Below, piece by piece: positions 59,958 to 64,000 of a stretch of 64,000 nt of DNA (position 1 is its first letter; each line of letters starts with the position of its first letter). This DNA comes from Actinomadura sp. J1-007 (GTDB lineage Bacteria; Actinomycetota; Actinomycetes; Streptosporangiales; Streptosporangiaceae), in the NCBI RefSeq assembly GCF_009793335.1, contig NZ_WING01000001.1, positions 2,728,001 through 2,792,000 on the forward strand. Direction: 5' to 3'. The notes beneath the pieces are model-generated. The model had not been told where the DNA came from, did no database searches, and saw only the letters and a list, made by a program, of their open reading frames with translations. The position numbers and the translations under genes are program-made.

Positions 59958-61238
59958 CTAAGAGACGGCACGGCGTGCCTGGCCGCCGGCGGCGGCGAGG
60001 GCGGGGTCGTCCACGACGAGATGGGGCAGGCTGTCGGCGCGGACCTCGGACGCGGGACGCGCGTCGGTCCGGGACCCGGCGAGCTGCGCGTGCAGGATGA
60101 GCTGCATCTCCAGGCGGGCGCGCGGGTCGTACAGGTCCTCGCCGACGAGCTTCTCGATCGTCCGGAGCCGGTAGCGGACGGTCTGCGGGTGGACGTGCAG
60201 GGCCGCGCCCGCCTCGGTGGCGTTGAAGTTGTGCTCCAGGAGGGCGAGGAGCGTCTCGGCGATCCGGTCGCGCTGGGACGGGCTCAGCACGTCGAACGCG
60301 GCGAGGCGGGCCGCGCCCGCCCATTCCAGCAGCGCCCGCGACCGGGAGATGACCAGCGCGGACACGTGGTCGGTGCTGCGGACCAGGCCGGTGTCGTCCA
60401 CGAAGCCGTCGCGGGCCAGCGCCACGGTGCTGACCGCCCACGCCATCGACTGGGCGGCCTGGACGATCGGCACCGTCGGGCCGAGCGCGACGATCCGGTC
60501 GCGGAGCAGCGGTTCGAGCAGGCGCGCTCGGCCGGGGCCGTCGGGGTCGGGCAGCAGCCCGCGCCCCTGCGGGCCGCCCGGGTCGAGCAGCACCTCGTCG
60601 GCCAGCAGCGGCGGCCGGTCCCGCCGGCCGTCGCGCGGGGTCAGCGCCACGGCCGCGACGGTGCGGGGCATCCCCCAGCCCGCCTGCCGCGCCACCGCGG
60701 TGAGGGTGCCGAACGGGGCGGGCGGGTCGGACAGCAGCAGGTCGAGCAGGGCGCGGCGGCGGCGCGTCCGCTCGCCGGTCCCGTGGTCGGCCTCGGACCG
60801 GTGCCCGCGCAGCAGCGCGGCGGAGACGGCGTCGAGGAAGACGAACTGCGCGTCGGCGAGCGCCGCGGCGCTCGTGCCGTCCAGCCCCGGACGGGAGGAC
60901 GCGGCGTCGATGGCGCGGGAGATGACGCGGTCGGCGCGCAGGAGCAGCCGGTTCACCTCCTCCAGGCTCCGGCCCTCGGCGGCCATGCGGCGGCCGATCC
61001 CGACGTAGACCGTTCCGATCCGTTCCCAGGAGGCGTCGCCGGAGTCGCGCAGCAGGGCGCGGAAGTCGTCGAGGACTCCGGCGACGAGGCGGCCCTCACC
61101 GCCGGGGGCGCCGTGACCGCCGTCGCCGCCGTGGCCGCTGCGGCCGCCCTCCGGCGCGCCGTCCGGGCGGAGCAGCCGGGCGGCGCCCTCCGGGACGGCT
61201 TGGAACGCACCGGCATCCAACCGAGGAAGCACCATCAT
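59958..61238 (-). CDS. PucR/CdaR-like regulator (paralogue 2)
   Basis: 426 aa from ATG 61238, five bases after GGGAG (MMVLPRLDAGAFQAVPEGAA). It shares the architecture of the gene at 16389-17606: an N-terminal helical half (VLDDFRALLRDSGDASWERI, YVGIGRRMAAEGRSLEEVNR), a middle CdaR-like region (GPTVPIVQAAQSMAWAVSTV) and a C-terminal HTH (LLALLEHNFNATEAGAALHV, HPQTVRYRLRTIEKLVGEDL). It is co-oriented with a TetR gene and divergent from a third paralogue. Confidence 0.9.
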   Translation of the reverse strand: MMVLPRLDAGAFQAVPEGAARLLRPDGAPEGGRSGHGGDGGHGAPGGEGRLVAGVLDDFRALLRDSGDASWERIGTVYVGIGRRMAAEGRSLEEVNRLLLRADRVISRAIDAASSRPGLDGTSAAALADAQFVFLDAVSAALLRGHRSEADHGTGERTRRRRALLDLLLSDPPAPFGTLTAVARQAGWGMPRTVAAVALTPRDGRRDRPPLLADEVLLDPGGPQGRGLLPDPDGPGRARLLEPLLRDRIVALGPTVPIVQAAQSMAWAVSTVALARDGFVDDTGLVRSTDHVSALVISRSRALLEWAGAARLAAFDVLSPSQRDRIAETLLALLEHNFNATEAGAALHVHPQTVRYRLRTIEKLVGEDLYDPRARLEMQLILHAQLAGSRTDARPASEVRADSLPHLVVDDPALAAAGGQARRAVS

Positions 61239-61900
61239 CACCACTCCCGATGCGACGCTTGCGTTACGAGGTGTTCTACAGCGTGGCCCAGGAGCACCGC
61301 GCCGCACTTGTCCATATCGAAGGAACTCTCACTCGCGAGCGCTCACATTTCCAAGAACCGGCACCTGGAAGCGGATGAACAGCTATAAAGCACTCATATC
61401 ACCCACAAATGGGTGCACCTCCGGACGGCGCCCTCGCGGCGCCTTGCTTTACAGCGTGTCTCATCTGTCAGGACAGCTCAGAGGGCACCGCTTCGGCGAC
61501 CGCACGCCCTTCGAGGACCCCGCCGGCCTCTCCGGGAGCGGTCACTCTCCGGAACAGCGCCGCGACGTGGGCGGACTTCCCTCACCCGCGCGCTGAGGAC
61601 CGCTTGCGCACTTCGCCTCCCGTGAGCATGCGCGGAAACGGGGGGCCCAAGCGTTGTAACCGAGTGAGCGTTAACCCCCTTGTTTTGTTCCTCAGCCGTA
61701 CAGAAGCCGCTGACGCCCCCTGCGTACCGTCGAGGAGTCCTGGATCACGACCGGACCGGCGCGCAGGGGTTCCCCGCTCGGCGCGTCCCACCCCCGTTCC
61801 GTGATCTCGCGCTACCGCCCTGCCGCGACGGCCGGCCGGAACGGGCGACCCCGCCCCGAACCGGCGACCGGCCGACCGGAGGCGGTGACGGAGGTGTCCG
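61239..61900. other. Long divergent promoter region between two PucR-like genes
   Basis: About 660 bases without a supported gene. The left half is AT-richer than the surroundings and contains a perfect inverted repeat CACCCA-CAAA-TGGGTG at 61400-61415 that could be an operator. Open frames here have no recognisable content. Two independent promoters are expected. Confidence 0.5.
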
Positions 61901-63313
61901 ATGACCAGAACTCTCGACCCTGGAGGCATCACCGAGCCGACGGTCCCGCTCCCGCCCCGGCTCGCCAGGCTGATGCGGCCCGAGCTGCCCAGCCTGGCGG
62001 AGGAGATCGTCACCGAGATCCGCCGCGCCATCCCCGAGTACGCCCGCCCGCTGGACGGGCCGTACGGCCAGGTGCTCCGGCTGAGCGTGGAGCACAACCT
62101 GGAGGCGTTCGTGGACCGGGTCGGGGCTCCGCCCGGGAGCCCGCTCGTCCTGGACGGCCCCACCGGCTCGACCGCCGGGACGGCGCGCAGGCTCGGGCAG
62201 TACGAGGCGCACGAGGGCCGCAGCATGGACTGCCTCCAGGCCGCGTACCGCATCGGCGGGCAGGTCGCTTGGCGGCGCATCATGAAGGTCGCGCCGCGCT
62301 ACGACCTGTCGTCGGCGGTGATGTCGCGGCTGGCCGACGCGGTGTTCGTCTACATGGACGAGCTCGCGGCGCTGTCGCTGGACGGCTATCTCCAGGCGAA
62401 GGCGCACCCGATCGCGCCGCTCGACGAGAACCGCCGCAGGCTGCTGCGCAGGCTCCTCGACGGCGCCGCCGCGGCGGACGCGGAGATCGCCGAGCTGGCC
62501 GAGGAGGCGGACTGGACCCTGCCCGCCGAGGTCACGCTCGTCGCCGTCGAGCCCGAGTCGCGGTGCGAGTGGACGTCGCTGGACGAGGACGTGCTCGCCG
62601 ACCTGGAGACCGCCGAGCCGTACCTGCTGCTGCCCGGCCCGTTCACCCCCGGACGGCGCGCGATGCTGGAGACGGCGATCCCCGGCCGCCGCGTCGCGGT
62701 CGGCCTCACGATGCCGCCCGCGCAGGCCGCAGACTCGCTGCGGTGGGCGCGGCGCGCGCTCGGCCTCGCGATCGAGGGCGTCCTGGACGGTCCCGTGACG
62801 CTGTGCGAGCAGAACATGGTGACGCTGTGGCTGCTGTCGGACCCGGCGCTCGTGGAGCAGCTCACCCGTTCGCGGCTGTCGATCCTGGACGGGATGACGC
62901 CCGGCCAGCAGGACCGGCTCACCGAGACGCTGCGGACCTGGCTGGTCACGCGCGGCACCGCCGCCGAGATCGCCGAACGGCTGCACATCCACCCGCAGAC
63001 CGTCCGCTACCGGATGCGCAAGATCGAGCAGACGTTCGGCCCGGAGCTGGACGACCCGGAGGCGCGGTTCGGCATCGAGGTCGCGCTGCGGGCGATGTCG
63101 CTGCGCTCGCGCGTCCCGGACCCGCCGGACGAGTCGCGCGCCGGGCAGGCCGCGGACGCCGCCAAGCCCTCCCGGGCGGCCAGGCCCCAGCGGCCGTCCG
63201 GCGCGGCGCGGACGAGGCAGCCCGGCGACCCGATCGCGGCGTCCCAGCCGAAGTCCGCGGCCCCGCGCAGGGCCGGCGCCCCGCAGTCCAAGGTCGTCCG
63301 GCACCGCGAGTGA
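61901..63313 (+). CDS. PucR/CdaR-like regulator (paralogue 3)
   Basis: 470 aa, ATG 61901, GGAGG seven bases upstream. The N-terminal half (RPLDGPYGQVLRLSVEHNLE, RSMDCLQAAYRIGGQVAWRR) is sensor-like, the middle resembles CdaR (QAADSLRWARRALGLAIEGV) and the C-terminal HTH is TRGTAAEIAERLHIHPQTVR, YRMRKIEQTFGPELDDPEAR. A disordered Pro/Ala/Arg tail of about 70 residues is absent from the other two paralogues. Targets unknown; autoregulation and cross-regulation with the divergent copy are plausible. Confidence 0.9.
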   Translation: MTRTLDPGGITEPTVPLPPRLARLMRPELPSLAEEIVTEIRRAIPEYARPLDGPYGQVLRLSVEHNLEAFVDRVGAPPGSPLVLDGPTGSTAGTARRLGQYEAHEGRSMDCLQAAYRIGGQVAWRRIMKVAPRYDLSSAVMSRLADAVFVYMDELAALSLDGYLQAKAHPIAPLDENRRRLLRRLLDGAAAADAEIAELAEEADWTLPAEVTLVAVEPESRCEWTSLDEDVLADLETAEPYLLLPGPFTPGRRAMLETAIPGRRVAVGLTMPPAQAADSLRWARRALGLAIEGVLDGPVTLCEQNMVTLWLLSDPALVEQLTRSRLSILDGMTPGQQDRLTETLRTWLVTRGTAAEIAERLHIHPQTVRYRMRKIEQTFGPELDDPEARFGIEVALRAMSLRSRVPDPPDESRAGQAADAAKPSRAARPQRPSGAARTRQPGDPIAASQPKSAAPRRAGAPQSKVVRHRE

Positions 63314-63410
63314 GCCCGGCGGGACCCCCGCGCGACGCGGATGCGCGGCGATGGCCGACGGGCGTGGTCGGCCAACGCGCACGTTCGCGGCGCGGCCCGT
63401 ACTGAACGAC

Positions 63411-63445
63411 GCGCGGCCCGGAGGCGGAACGGTCCCGGGCCGCGC
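63411..63445. terminator. Terminator hairpin between convergent genes
   Basis: Perfect 11-base arms GCGCGGCCCGG and CCGGGCCGCGC with a 13-base loop, between the end of the PucR-like gene at 63313 and the end of the partial gene at 63518. Confidence 0.65.
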
Positions 63446-63517
63446 TCCCCTGCCCGCGCCCCCCCGTCCTGCCCGCGCCCGCCCCGTCTCACCGGCCGCG
63501 GCAACGTCCAAGGCGGG

Positions 63518-64000
63518 TTAGCGGGGCTCGCCGGGGTCTGCCGACCAGTGCACCTGAGCAGGAGCGGGGGCGGGACGGGACGGCGGCGGACGGCGTGCCG
63601 GAGGCGTGGACGGGGGCGGCGGCGCGGACAGCAGCGGCGCGGCCGGACGCGGACGCGGCCGGGGACGCGGCTGCGACTGCGGCTGTGGCTGCGGGTACGG
63701 CTGCGAGTGGTGGTGGGACCGTACGTCGCGCGGGTGTGCGGGGGCGCGGTGGCGGGGGCCGGCGCTTCCGGGAGTCGGGTCCGTTCGTGCCTGGGGTAGG
63801 CGAGGATCGCGAGGACGGCCAGCAGCACGGCGCCGACCCGCAGCAGGAACAGCGGCAGGTCGCGCGGCCACGGCTCGCCGTACAGCAGCGTCGCCGCCAG
63901 CAGCAGGTGGATCTTCGCGGTCACGGTGACGACCGTGACGATGATCGTCAGGCGGCAGCGCTGGAGCCCGATCGACAGCAGCCCGAGCCCGAACGCCCCG
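63518..64000 (-). CDS. Membrane protein with proline-rich tail, partial and frameshifted
   Basis: The gene enters from beyond base 64000. The visible part reads GAFGLGLLSIGLQRCRLTII, then VTVVTVTAKIHLLLAATLLY and FLLRVGAVLLAVLAILAY, i.e. about three TM segments. A cytosolic Pro-rich tail follows. In the TM frame the tail becomes Arg/Ser-rich and runs on; in the neighbouring frame it becomes SHHHSQPYPQPQPQSQPRPR, a coherent low-complexity tail ending at 63518. One missing base near 63725-63750 accounts for this. I do not recognise the family. Confidence 0.6.
   Translation of the reverse strand, partial: RGVRARAAVDRAPALPPDDHRHGRHRDREDPPAAGGDAAVRRAVAARPAAVPAAGRRRAAGRPRDPRLPQARTDPTPGSAGPRHRAPAHPRDVRSHHHSQPYPQPQPQSQPRPRPRPRPAAPLLSAPPPPSTPPARRPPPSRPAPAPAQVHWSADPGEPR

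Overview
The window reads as chromosomal DNA from a very GC-rich filamentous actinomycete. Frequent GTG starts, 4-base start/stop overlaps, an XRE/DUF397/HATPase trio, an AfsR/SARP-type regulator and a complete mce operon all fit. The modular DUF6801-like proteins suggest Streptosporangiales, perhaps Thermomonosporaceae (Actinomadura-like); that placement is inference. I see no tRNA, rRNA, CRISPR array, insertion sequence or prophage.

Layout. 1-4.5 kb: a partial gene, a TerD domain fused to a PD-(D/E)XK nuclease-like domain, and a COG3375-type acyltransferase (reading frame broken twice) overlapping a MenC/N-succinylamino acid racemase-like gene. 4.7-9 kb: a lipid-anchored L,D-transpeptidase, then a BtuFCD-like importer behind a cobalamin riboswitch. 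9-13.6 kb: an APC amino acid permease, a one-TM protein, an M20 peptidase paralogue with altered catalytic residues, and TesB thioesterase. 13.6-17.6 kb: a ChoD-like GMC oxidoreductase, an SDR and a PucR-like regulator, with several long palindromes between them. 18-20.3 kb: a low-complexity secreted protein, an alpha/beta hydrolase and a nucleotidyltransferase.

20.4-31.2 kb is one minus-strand mce operon: two YrbE permeases, MceA-F and a twice-repeated pair of Mce-associated proteins. Directly upstream, 31.3-43.7 kb, lies a block of exported proteins: a lipoprotein, a secretory lipase, four paralogous DUF6801-like proteins carrying 1, 5, 0 and 2 FN3 domains, another lipoprotein, and a stalked surface protein. 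Adjacent to Mce import, ChoD-like oxidase, SDR and thioesterase genes, the block suggests uptake and processing of lipid or sterol at the envelope. A recurring palindrome, TTGTC-N7/8-GACAA, occurs upstream of several of these genes and may mark a regulon. I consider this DUF6801/lipase/Mce neighbourhood the best candidate for an undescribed system.

43.9-64 kb is regulator-rich accessory sequence: two TetR genes (one with paired operators before an F420-type nitroreductase), an SGNH hydrolase, an FAD monooxygenase divergent from a SARP/ATPase regulator, an MFS+DMT efflux pair with a divergent MarR, the XRE/DUF397 module, an ECF sigma factor with a CU044_5270-like partner, and a divergent pair of PucR-like genes. 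Eight apparent frameshifts, all equivalent to loss of one base in or near G/C runs, recur across the window and look more like assembly error than decay.
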